Both the position numbers and the translations under genes were made by a program. A DNA stretch of 35,129 bases from an uncultured Bacilli bacterium. GTDB taxonomy: Bacteria > Bacillota_I > Bacilli_A > RF39 > UBA660. Position 1 is the first letter of the stretch. The number at the start of each line of letters is the position of its first letter. Below are positions 15,117 through 23,194 of this stretch, piece by piece. The notes below the pieces were generated by a model. It was not told the DNA's origin. It ran no database searches and saw only the letters and a list, made by a program, of their open reading frames with translations. The stretch lies in the NCBI GenBank assembly GCA_947631105.1, contig CANRKD010000008.1:1-35129 (forward strand), in the 5' to 3' direction.

Positions 15117-16218
15117 TATAAAAGAAAATATTGATAATTTATTAAATCAATATCGAAGTTTGTTTACAAGATCTGAGTATATTGAAATAAAAAAAATATA
15201 TTTTCAATTAGAACAAAAAGTCTTTTCATCTTATGAAGAATTAAAAAATTTTGAAAATAAGCTTAGACCTTATTTTGCAAAAGTTTGGCAATATGAATTG
15301 ACGCCGGTTGATGATTTTAAATTGGGGGAGCCTTTTAAGTTTGTAATTATTTGTCCAACTAGAAAAATTGATGATACAATCTTTTCTAATTATCATTTTT
15401 TTTCAGCGTCTTTAATTACAGATAAACATATGGGCACTTTTAATAAAATTCCTTATGGAATTATATGTAATGTAGATGAAAATAATTTTATTTCTGCTAG
15501 TAGTACAGATAGTCATACTGTATATGCTGAATCCGATAGTAATATTTCTAATCAATATTTTTATACCTCTACTCTTTCAAATGGGAAAAAAATATATAAT
15601 AAGAAATATGTAAGTTGTACTTTATTGCCACGACAAATCGAGATGGATTTAATTAAACAAAATTTAAAGGAAAATAAAGATTTTATAAGTCAAAAAATTA
15701 AAACGGTTTATAGTGATATCACTTTAGATGTAAAAAATACAAACATGTTAGGAGTCGTCTTATTTGACTCCGCTACTTTAGAAGAAAAAAAAGAAGCAGA
15801 AAAACTGGCACATTTATTTCATCTTAAAATAATTGTAATTCCTATTCAAACTTATTATAATCAATTAACTATATCATCTCGTCAAACTTTAAAACATATT
15901 TATAATATAGAGAATTTAGATACTATTGAATATATTATTAAAAATATTGATTACTTAGAAAATGAATATAGTAATTTAATTTTTCAACATTATTTAGATT
16001 TAATAAGTATTAAATCGGACGATAATTTATCTAAATTAGTCGTTCATGATCACCTATCTTATGTAGAGATTTTTAAACAAAATGATTCGAGATATTTTAA
16101 ATTAGATTATAGTGGGCAACATTTAGGTATATTTCATTATTATATCGATAACATAGAAATACAAAGAGATGAATTTCAATTACAATTAATGTCAAATAAT
16201 AAAAATTTATCAATTTAG
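15091..16218 (+). CDS. unknown protein in HD / transglutaminase-like operon
   Basis: A 375-residue cytoplasmic protein without signal peptide or membrane helix. After a helical N-terminus (residues 1-70) comes a beta-rich stretch with KFVIICPTRK, a Ser/Thr-rich YGIICNVDENNF-ISASSTDSHT segment around 130-150 and LSNGKKIYNKK. Near 225-265 an alpha/beta pattern (MLGVVLFDSATLEEKKEAEKL, then LKIIVIPIQTYY) suggests a nucleotide-handling or Rossmann-like region. I do not recognise a family. ATG 15091, with AAGGAT upstream, is preferred over GTG 15082. It overlaps the HD gene by 26 bases and is followed after 11 bases by the Cys-His-Asp protein. Operon position alone suggests that it acts with the HD and transglutaminase-like proteins. 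Confidence 0.7.
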   Translation: MNYQPIIINIKENIDNLLNQYRSLFTRSEYIEIKKIYFQLEQKVFSSYEELKNFENKLRPYFAKVWQYELTPVDDFKLGEPFKFVIICPTRKIDDTIFSNYHFFSASLITDKHMGTFNKIPYGIICNVDENNFISASSTDSHTVYAESDSNISNQYFYTSTLSNGKKIYNKKYVSCTLLPRQIEMDLIKQNLKENKDFISQKIKTVYSDITLDVKNTNMLGVVLFDSATLEEKKEAEKLAHLFHLKIIVIPIQTYYNQLTISSRQTLKHIYNIENLDTIEYIIKNIDYLENEYSNLIFQHYLDLISIKSDDNLSKLVVHDHLSYVEIFKQNDSRYFKLDYSGQHLGIFHYYIDNIEIQRDEFQLQLMSNNKNLSI

Positions 16219-16229
16219 AAGGGTGAACT

Positions 16230-16766
16230 ATGGCGAATAATTTACAAAATTTTTATAATCAAATTTTGAATTTACGAAAAGATTTAGATATTAATGATAA
16301 GATTCAAATGGTAATAGATACTATAAAATCAGAAATAAATTTATATTTTTCTGATTATATTGGTTTGTGTAAATTAGCCTCTAATAATTTAAGCGTTTTA
16401 TTAAATGAAAATCATATACAACATAAAGTGATAAATTTGAAAGAAATATTTGGGGAAGATGTTTATGAGCATGAATTTATAATAAGTTATTATTATTTTA
16501 ACGAAATGCAATATTTTTTGATTGATATTACATATTCTCAGTTTTTAAAACGAGATGGTGAAAAAATACGGGATAATTTTTTAGATTGGCCCGGCGAAAT
16601 ATTATGCAGTACAGAAGAAGGGAAAAATTTATATGATTCTCTTTTAGTAAAAGGGTTTCAAAAAATTTCTGATTTAGATTTAAAATTATATTTGGAAAGT
16701 TTTGGAATATTTTCTGCGGTTAGCATTGACGAGTTGATACATCATACTAACCAAAAATTATTATAA
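16230..16766 (+). CDS. putative papain/transglutaminase-like fold protein (C47-H81-D99)
   Basis: A 178-residue protein. It shows the order and spacing of a papain/transglutaminase-like triad: GLCKLASNNLSVLL with C47 at a helix start, VYEHEFIISYYYF with H81 on a strand, and FLIDITYSQF with D99 on the next strand. Such folds act as proteases, transglutaminases, deamidases or acyltransferases; which applies cannot be told from sequence. The remainder is a helical N-terminal arm and a helical C-terminal tail. There is no secretion signal, so it acts in the cytoplasm unless exported by a dedicated system. AAGGGTGA precedes the ATG, 11 bases after the previous gene. The call rests on visual motif order and needs a structure check. 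Confidence 0.55.
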   Translation: MANNLQNFYNQILNLRKDLDINDKIQMVIDTIKSEINLYFSDYIGLCKLASNNLSVLLNENHIQHKVINLKEIFGEDVYEHEFIISYYYFNEMQYFLIDITYSQFLKRDGEKIRDNFLDWPGEILCSTEEGKNLYDSLLVKGFQKISDLDLKLYLESFGIFSAVSIDELIHHTNQKLL

Positions 16767-16779
16767 AAGGATTGATAGT

Positions 16780-17685
16780 ATGAAAGTATTAAGTTTAACT
16801 GAACCTTATGCAACTCTTGTAAAAGAAAAGAAAAAATATATTGAAACTCGAAATTGGAAAACAAATTATCGTGGAGAATTATATATCCATGCTAGTGTTA
16901 CTAAAATACCGAAAGAGTGGAAAGAAAATAAAGAATTGATGAAATTAGTCGATAATCTATCTTTAAATTTTGGAAATATTATTTGCAAGTGTAATTTAGT
17001 TGATTGTATTTATATGACAAAAGATTATGTAGAAAATATACGAAATAATAATTATCAAGAATATATTTGTGGTATATATGAAGAAGGCCGATATGCTTGG
17101 CTATTTGATAATATTGTACCATTAAAAATGCCAATAAAAGCTAAAGGACATCTTAATATTTGGAATTACTATACTGAATTAGAGGTTATGAATTTAATGA
17201 AGGATATTGAATATGGCTGGGTAGATAAAAATAATCATAAACATAACCTTGTTGATGAATTATTTTCAAATAATTACGTACTACAATCTCCAAACGAAGT
17301 AATAAACAATAAAATTGGTGTTTGTTGGGATCAAGTAGAATTAGAAAGATATTATTTCAAGGGTAATGATTGGAATATAAAAACTTATTTTATAGTACAT
17401 GATGATGGTAACAAATGTCCAACTCATACATTCTTAACTTATGAAAAGAATGATAAGTATTGTTGGTTTGAGCATTCATGGGAAAGATTTAGAGGTATTC
17501 ATGAATATAATCAGGAGAGAGATTTATTATTAGATGTCAAAGATAAATTTATTAATCATGAATTAAATAATCAATATGATTCTGAAAACTTGGTATTATA
17601 TGAATATAAGAAACCAAAATATCATATTTCAGTGCAGGAATTTTATAATCATTGTGGAAGGGGCAAAAAGGTAAATTTATTATAA
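16780..17685 (+). CDS. ASCH domain fused to a transglutaminase-like Cys-His domain
   Basis: A 301-residue protein. Residues 1-130 look like an ASCH domain (PUA-related RNA or modified-base binding): MKVLSLTEPYATLV, then KKYIETRNWKTNYRGELYIHAS with the conserved Lys, Glu, Arg and Trp of that family. Residues about 140-300 carry IGVCWDQVELERYYF (C182), CPTHTFLTYE (H216) and CWFEHSWERFRGIHEY (E231/H232), the Cys-His-acid order of a transglutaminase-like fold. Other bacterial proteins of this second type are known to me only as uncharacterised. No signal peptide. AAAGGA lies about 10 bases upstream of the ATG, 13 bases after the preceding gene, making it last in the operon. The combination suggests RNA- or nucleotide-guided protein modification, but that is inference. 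Confidence 0.7.
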   Translation: MKVLSLTEPYATLVKEKKKYIETRNWKTNYRGELYIHASVTKIPKEWKENKELMKLVDNLSLNFGNIICKCNLVDCIYMTKDYVENIRNNNYQEYICGIYEEGRYAWLFDNIVPLKMPIKAKGHLNIWNYYTELEVMNLMKDIEYGWVDKNNHKHNLVDELFSNNYVLQSPNEVINNKIGVCWDQVELERYYFKGNDWNIKTYFIVHDDGNKCPTHTFLTYEKNDKYCWFEHSWERFRGIHEYNQERDLLLDVKDKFINHELNNQYDSENLVLYEYKKPKYHISVQEFYNHCGRGKKVNLL

Positions 17686-17852
17686 ATGAAATAGATTACA
17701 AACTTTACATATTTTTTATGGGAATAGAATTTATATTTTCCATATTCTCTTTAAAATAAAGTTTTTCCAATAATATACCTTTTGTTTAAGTTTTAAATAA
17801 TATTTCATAAGTATTTAAAAGCTAACATTACAATATATTATATTACTAAGAA

Positions 17853-19409
17853 TTATAAGTCGTTGAATTCATTTTGTTTATTTAGTTCATTCTGATACTC
17901 ATTGATTACTAAATTTGTGGTTGTTAAAAGCATGCTAGCAATAGAAGTGGCATTTATTAAACTATTTGTAATAACTTCGGTAGGATCTAATACAGAAGTA
18001 TTTTCAATATCTTGATAGACATTTTCTATAATATTAAATATTTTTTGATAATTATTCTTTTTTATTTGTTTTAGAATAGGTTCATATTGAATTCCAGCAT
18101 TTTCAAGTATTTGTATAAAAGGTTTTTGTAATGCTTTTTGAATAATTTTTTCTCCATCAGTATTTATAGGAATTGTCTGAGACAGTTCAAGGAAAATTAA
18201 TCCTCCACCAGGAACTATTCCTTTTTTGGCCGTTTCAATTGCAGATAATGCATCTGTCATACGCATGTGCTTTTCTCTTATTTCTGTTTCAGTATGTCCT
18301 CCAATAATAATTTCTGCTAGGCCATTTGTAAACATAGCGATTCGTTTATGATAAAAATCTTCATCAAATTCGTTGGAATTTTGTTTAATTGTATTTTTTA
18401 AATTCATAATATGTTTCTGAATTTTAGGATTGTTTTTAAAAGATATTGTTGTTTTATCTTTAGTGATTTCAATTCCTTCAATTTTACCTAAATGATTAAA
18501 TTGAACTAATTCTAAATTTTCTAAAATTTGACAATTTGCAAGTATGGATAAATCGTTTAAGAATGCAAATTGATGATCTCCAAATTCCGGATTTTTAAAT
18601 AATACAATGGGGATTTTATTATCTAAATAAAATGATAAGGTTGTATTGACAAATTCTTCGCTATAGTTATTAGCAATGATAAATAGATTTTTCTTTTTTT
18701 CTATACAATGATTTAATATTGGAGCAATTTCTTCTATATAATTTAATTCTTTTGTTGTTAATAAAAGATGGGATTGTCCAAATTTTAAATTTTGAGCTTT
18801 TAAAAAATATAAAGATGCAAGTTGTGTATCAAATTGATATCCTTTATAAATATGAATTTCCGTGTTATTGCTTTTTCCATCTACTAGACGAATAGCATGT
18901 TTGTTTTTCATCTTAGAATAAGTTTCACAAATAATTGCTCCAATTTCTTTATCGTTGGCAGAAATACTAGCAATTTTTTTTAAATCCGTTTTGGTTGGTT
19001 TTTTACTTTTTTTAATAATCATAGGGATGATTTTTTCAAGTGCATCTAACAATTCCTGTTTCAATTGAATTGCTTTTTTTCCTTTATTAATGTATTGAAG
19101 TCCTTCTAAGAAGATTTCCTCTAATAAAACTAATGTGGTCGTTGTTCCATCTCCTACTGTTTCATCCGTTTTAATAGCGGCCTCTTTAGCGAGTTCTAAT
19201 ATCGTATTTATTACACTATCCTCACTTTCAATATTTTTAGCTATGGTTACACCATCGTTTGTTATAAAGGGACTAAATGTAGAGTGATCAATAATGGTGT
19301 TAGTACCAATTGGGCCAAGTGTAGTTTTTACGGTATCACATAATAAATGTATGGCTTTTTTTAGTTGTTCTTGTAACTCTATATTACTTATTATCTTTTT
19401 CAATTTCAT
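17853..19409 (-). CDS. divergent GroEL-family chaperonin (paralogue type)
   Basis: A product of about 518 residues aligned by eye along the whole of GroEL. The ATPase core is intact: TLGPIG at 30-35, NDGVTIA with D52, GDGTTTT with D87, TDALSAIE (equivalent of D398) and VPGGG (usually AGGG). The apical, substrate-binding domain (about 190-370) has diverged, with YQFDTQLASLYFLK in place of the usual YLSPYFIN-type text. The Gly-Met-rich C-terminal tail is missing. No groES is adjacent. The start (ATG 19409, or GTG 19412) overlaps the end of the DUF4130-type gene by about 26 bases, so it is translationally coupled to the radical SAM pair. A specialised chaperonin that folds the products of this operon is a reasonable inference; being the cell's only GroEL is the alternative. 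Confidence 0.85.
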   Translation of the reverse strand: MKLKKIISNIELQEQLKKAIHLLCDTVKTTLGPIGTNTIIDHSTFSPFITNDGVTIAKNIESEDSVINTILELAKEAAIKTDETVGDGTTTTLVLLEEIFLEGLQYINKGKKAIQLKQELLDALEKIIPMIIKKSKKPTKTDLKKIASISANDKEIGAIICETYSKMKNKHAIRLVDGKSNNTEIHIYKGYQFDTQLASLYFLKAQNLKFGQSHLLLTTKELNYIEEIAPILNHCIEKKKNLFIIANNYSEEFVNTTLSFYLDNKIPIVLFKNPEFGDHQFAFLNDLSILANCQILENLELVQFNHLGKIEGIEITKDKTTISFKNNPKIQKHIMNLKNTIKQNSNEFDEDFYHKRIAMFTNGLAEIIIGGHTETEIREKHMRMTDALSAIETAKKGIVPGGGLIFLELSQTIPINTDGEKIIQKALQKPFIQILENAGIQYEPILKQIKKNNYQKIFNIIENVYQDIENTSVLDPTEVITNSLINATSIASMLLTTTNLVINEYQNELNKQNEFNDL

Positions 19410-20151
19410 CACTCATTTCTAACATATTTTTCCAATATTTTTTGGGCATAAAATTATTACGACAACGTTCATTTTTTCGTTCTTTAATACTAATTGTTTT
19501 ATAAAAATTTTTCCACAGAGCAGCAATTTGTTTTTCTTCTTGACAATCTTGTAACTCATTTAGAGAAAAATTAGATGCATTGACTAAATAAAAGTTCTTT
19601 TTATCATATATACTTATTATTTGTCTTTTTTCATCTTTTATAATCCAATTTTCATTTTTTAATCGATTTTGAAAGTGTTTAGACAAAATGGGGAGAATAT
19701 TATTTTCTGGAGAAATAGTTGCATATAAAATATGATTTTGTAATTCTTTAAAACGAGTAAATCCTTTAAATTTGTGATTTTCATGAGAAACGTATGCACT
19801 AATTTTTAAAGCTTTATCCACACATTTTAAGTTACGCATGTGAATAATTTTTTCTTGGTATTTTAAACTATTTAATAAAAAATAATAAATAATTAATTCT
19901 TTATTATCGGCATTTGATAGAAATACATAGTAGGCTATATTTATAATTTTTTTGCTAGTTTTAATTTGCCAAAATAGAAATGATTTTTCATCTTTTAGTT
20001 CTAATTCAATGATTGTGTCTAAAAGTGTTGGGTTATAATCAGTATTTTTGAGATTCATAGGTTTTATCTTATGATCAATAAGAATTTTTATTAAAGCAAG
20101 TAATGAAGAAAAAGTATTTTGATAAATATATGTAACATCATTTTGCTTCAT
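19384..20151 (-). CDS. DUF4130-type protein, partner of radical SAM DNA modification/repair protein
   Basis: A 255-residue product matching in layout the family (TIGR03915/DUF4130 as I recall it) encoded next to the radical SAM protein with which it overlaps. In some bacteria it is fused to a uracil-DNA-glycosylase-type domain, which is absent here. Visible stretches are YIYQNTFSSLLALIKILID at the N-terminus, KCVDKALKISAYVSHENHKFKGFTRF in the middle, LPILSKHFQNRLKNENWIIKDEKRQ, and a basic ending RCRNNFMPKKYWKNMLEM that contains the family-style MPKKYWK. Function is not established; a role in DNA base repair or modification is inferred from that partnership. It starts by an ATGA overlap with the radical SAM gene and overlaps the chaperonin gene at its end. 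Confidence 0.8.
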   Translation of the reverse strand: MKQNDVTYIYQNTFSSLLALIKILIDHKIKPMNLKNTDYNPTLLDTIIELELKDEKSFLFWQIKTSKKIINIAYYVFLSNADNKELIIYYFLLNSLKYQEKIIHMRNLKCVDKALKISAYVSHENHKFKGFTRFKELQNHILYATISPENNILPILSKHFQNRLKNENWIIKDEKRQIISIYDKKNFYLVNASNFSLNELQDCQEEKQIAALWKNFYKTISIKERKNERCRNNFMPKKYWKNMLEMSDEIEKDNK

Positions 20152-21359
20152 TCGAATAAAGAAAGTTGCTTTCTGTTGTGAGAATTTAATTCTTTTTCTT
20201 CTAAAACCAAATTGCTTTCAATAAATTGTTTATTAAAAAAAATAGGGTTGATAAAATATTTATGATTACAAGTGATAAAGTATTTTGCACGTTTTAAAAC
20301 CACACCCATATTTTTCAAATCTTTAAAAGTAATAGTAAATAATTTTCGTGAGGAATAAATACGCTTGGCGGAAGTAACACCAACGCCTGGAATTTTTAAT
20401 AAGTCTTTATAGGAGCATGTATTGATTTCTTTAGGGAATTCACTTAAATGTTTTAAAGCCCAATCAGTTTTAGGATCAAGTAATATGTTAAAATTTGGAT
20501 GATGCTCATCTAAAATGTCACTTACTGTGAAATGATAAAATCTCAGTAACCAATCTGCTTGATAAAGACGGTTTTCACGTTTTAAAGGAGGAGTTATAAT
20601 ACTAGGTAAAAGTTTATCTTTATTTACTGGAATGTAAGCAGAATAAAATACTCGTTTTAAATCATATTTTTTATACAATGTCTCACTTCGTTCCATTATA
20701 TCTTTATCGGTTTCTTGAGTTGCACCAATAATCATTTGAGTACTTTGTCCTGCAGGTACAAATTTTTTTGATTTATTCATGTGAACGTAATTCATAATTC
20801 TATCCACTTTTTTAAATTCTTTATTTGGAGCTAAAAGTTTTAAACTAGATGCAGTTGGGAGTTCAATATTAGCGCTTAAACGATCTACTAGATGGCCTAA
20901 TTTTTTTATTAAAATATCGCTTGTTCCCGGTATAGCTTTAGCATGAATATATCCGCCAAAATGATATTTATGTCGTAATAAATCAATCGTTTCTATCATC
21001 AAATTCATTGTATAATCTGGACTTTTAATGATTCCTGAGCTTAGAAATAAACCTTCAATATAATTTCTTTTATAAAAGTTCATGGTAATTGTACAAATTT
21101 CTACAGGTGAAAATATTGCTCGTTTAATATTATTACTTTTTCGGTTTAAACAATATTTGCAATCAAAAATACAACAATTTGTTAATAATATTTTTAAAAG
21201 AGAAATGCACCGACCATCACTAGAGAAAGAGTGGCAAATTCCTGAAAATGCTGTAGTACCTATTTTTCCAGTTCTTCGCTTCAAGCTTCCACTAGAAGAA
21301 CAAGATGCATCATATTTTGCACTATTAGCAAGTATTTGTAATTTTTCTTGTAAGTTCAT
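20148..21359 (-). CDS. radical SAM protein, putative DNA modification/repair family
   Basis: A product of about 403 residues. A Cys/Ser-rich N-terminus (AKYDASCSSSGSLKRR, ICHSFSSDGRC) precedes the radical SAM cluster motif CIFDCKYC (C-x3-C-x2-C), which binds [4Fe-4S] and S-adenosylmethionine. A TIM-barrel-like middle follows (LFLSSGI, GYIHAKAIPG, RLSANIELPT). Near residue 320 a helix-hairpin-helix, LLKIPGVGVTSAKRIY, would bind DNA. This matches the TIGR03916-type family linked to DUF4130 proteins and uracil-DNA-glycosylase-like domains. ATG 21357-21359 with GGTGAT upstream is preferred over the longer TTG/GTG options. It heads the operon with the DUF4130 and GroEL-like genes, divergent from the 21508 gene. 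Family membership is solid; the reaction is unproven. Confidence 0.88.
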   Translation of the reverse strand: MNLQEKLQILANSAKYDASCSSSGSLKRRTGKIGTTAFSGICHSFSSDGRCISLLKILLTNCCIFDCKYCLNRKSNNIKRAIFSPVEICTITMNFYKRNYIEGLFLSSGIIKSPDYTMNLMIETIDLLRHKYHFGGYIHAKAIPGTSDILIKKLGHLVDRLSANIELPTASSLKLLAPNKEFKKVDRIMNYVHMNKSKKFVPAGQSTQMIIGATQETDKDIMERSETLYKKYDLKRVFYSAYIPVNKDKLLPSIITPPLKRENRLYQADWLLRFYHFTVSDILDEHHPNFNILLDPKTDWALKHLSEFPKEINTCSYKDLLKIPGVGVTSAKRIYSSRKLFTITFKDLKNMGVVLKRAKYFITCNHKYFINPIFFNKQFIESNLVLEEKELNSHNRKQLSLFE

Positions 21360-21507
21360 AAAAATCACCAATATTATTATATATTAAAAATCTTTAAAAA
21401 TAAACAAATGTTCGTAAATAAATTGTGACAATTTATGGTAATTTTGTTTATTTACAGAATTTGAATGATTATGATAATATAAATTTACAGGTTTAAGAGG
21501 TGATGTT

Positions 21508-22176
21508 ATGGCTTTTTCTCATCTAGAATATTTAGAGAAAGGAAAAGTTGATTTTGTTTTCTCACTTACATCTTATGATGAGGAAAATATTATTCAGTTG
21601 GTTCGAAAAAGTGAGCGTAAAAATCAGATTATAAAAGGATTTTTAGGAGCATTAAAAGATACATGTCCAAGATTTTGTCTTAATATTATTTATGATAATG
21701 ATAGTTTTAAAGAGGAAGTTTGGTATTTAGCTCACAAATATTATAATAATAATCTGATAAATTATTTTCAAGAAGAAGAATTAGCAAGTATTTTACATAA
21801 AACCAGCTGGGGAAGATCTTACATTTTTAATCACTTAGATGATTTATTAGATAAAAATAATAAAATTCCAGAATTTTTATTGCAATATATATATCTTTAT
21901 ATAGAAGAATGTGAAGATTTTTTTAAAAAGCTTGCCTTGCATAAAAATCTTCATATTCGTGGCCAATTTATGATTGATTTAGTTGAAAATCATTATGAAA
22001 AAATCTCTTTTGTTTATGAGGATATTTTAAAGTATTTAACGGGGTATACATATCAAGAGAATGAACAGATGACTTTGTTTCCTAGTTATATGCCATTTGA
22101 TCTTGTATCTAAATTAGCTGTTCTTTTTTTAAAAAATAAAGATAAAGTTATGTTTTCTCGTTTTAATTATTTTTAA
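21508..22176 (+). CDS. N-terminal half of a frameshifted gene (helical region, unknown)
   Basis: The 222-residue frame starts with a strong GAGGTGATG site before ATG 21508 and ends at TAA 22174-22176. It is mostly helical, with HEAT-like pairs such as FLGALKDTCPRF and EFLLQYIYLYIEECEDFFKKLALHKNLHIRGQFMIDLV. Coding text continues without a break in the +1 frame after the T5 run at 22171-22175 (KHYPYNDLASQLML), joining the 22211 frame. Removal of a single T gives one protein of 481 residues. I therefore read this as the first half of one gene, interrupted by a mutation, an assembly error, or +1 slippage on UUU-UAA. Confidence 0.75.
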   Translation: MAFSHLEYLEKGKVDFVFSLTSYDEENIIQLVRKSERKNQIIKGFLGALKDTCPRFCLNIIYDNDSFKEEVWYLAHKYYNNNLINYFQEEELASILHKTSWGRSYIFNHLDDLLDKNNKIPEFLLQYIYLYIEECEDFFKKLALHKNLHIRGQFMIDLVENHYEKISFVYEDILKYLTGYTYQENEQMTLFPSYMPFDLVSKLAVLFLKNKDKVMFSRFNYF

Positions 22177-22210
22177 ACACTATCCATATAATGATTTAGC
22201 TAGTCAACTG

Positions 22211-22954
22211 ATGTTGAATGATGATTTAAATTGTGAACAAGAACTTATAAAAGATATTGATCGTTTTTTTGAAACTTCTTTTTCCAAGCAATATAGTATT
22301 TTTTATGATTATACCAATTATTTGTCCCAAGAGATTCAGGATAATTTTAAAAAATTTTTATCTTATTTTAAGGATAATTGGTATGATATTGAATATTTGT
22401 TTAATGTGGGTTTAGGGAATGATTTAAGAAAATATGTAGATAAATATTTATCTTTAAGTAAAAGAACGGATGGTGAATTTATTGAACGAGGTTCTACTGC
22501 TCTTTGTTATCGTATTGGTGATTATGCATTTAAATTAAGTCATAGAAAATGGTCTTATGAAGAGGAGATTTGTCCTAATTTATATATTATTTTAAAAAAT
22601 TTAGAAGAACATTTTATTCGTAATAAGCAAAGAATAGTAATTGCAGGATTGGAAGTTCAAAAATATTTAACACGTTCTATTAATGAATATCCGGTTAATA
22701 TTAGAAAAGAAATTTTAGAATTTTTGGAAAGTGAGTTGGATCGATTGGGATATTATACTACAGATACTTTAATAGGTGGACGTTGTGGAGATAATTGTAA
22801 AATTTTGGATACTTATAAAGATGCGGACACTTTAAATTTAAAACGAATACCACCTTTTTTTAAAAAGTATCCTGCCGTTTTTATAGATAGAGATCGATTT
22901 TATAAAAAAGATAATATTTATCCAAAACAAATCTATGAACGTTGGTGTGACTGA
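22211..22954 (+). CDS. C-terminal half of frameshifted gene, protein-kinase-like fold
   Basis: The first ATG of this frame is at 22211, but it has no ribosome binding site and coding text extends upstream to 22175, so it is probably not a separate gene. In the joined protein, IERGSTALCYRIGDYAFKL (325-343) looks like a kinase glycine-rich loop and the following strand, with K342 as candidate ATP-binding lysine. EVQKYLTRSI follows at the usual hinge position. The usual catalytic HRD and DFG motifs are not clear; LIGGRCGDNCKILDTYKD and AVFIDRD are the nearest acidic candidates. It may be an atypical kinase, an aminoglycoside-phosphotransferase-like enzyme or a pseudokinase. The gene is divergent from the radical SAM operon. 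Confidence 0.65.
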   Translation: MLNDDLNCEQELIKDIDRFFETSFSKQYSIFYDYTNYLSQEIQDNFKKFLSYFKDNWYDIEYLFNVGLGNDLRKYVDKYLSLSKRTDGEFIERGSTALCYRIGDYAFKLSHRKWSYEEEICPNLYIILKNLEEHFIRNKQRIVIAGLEVQKYLTRSINEYPVNIRKEILEFLESELDRLGYYTTDTLIGGRCGDNCKILDTYKDADTLNLKRIPPFFKKYPAVFIDRDRFYKKDNIYPKQIYERWCD

Positions 22955-23139
22955 TTATTTAAGTTAAGCTTTACCAGAAGTTTTGCTTGGAAGAATATTT
23001 TTATCAAACCAAAAACATAAAATTATTATTTGAAGGATAAATAAAGGAAAAATACCGCTTCATTTTTCATATATTTTTAATAAAATAGAGTAAAGAATGT
23101 CAATTTTTTACATAATTTACGTTTATTTATCATTTTGTG

Positions 23140-23168
23140 TTGCAAAAGTGTTGTTAATACATTATAAT
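23140..23168 (+). promoter_or_regulatory. promoter of the giant surface protein
   Basis: TTGCAA (23140-23145) and TATAAT (23163-23168) spaced by 17 bases, followed by AAGGGGATAGG and ATG 23195. The upstream stretch 22955-23139 shows no gene or clear structure. Confidence 0.7.
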
Positions 23169-23194
23169 AACAGCAAAAAAGGGGATAGGTAGGT

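Noticed and set aside
17686-17852. Hairpin near 17716-17742 as terminator between convergent genes
   Set aside because: The stem is broken and no clear T-run follows; too weak to list.
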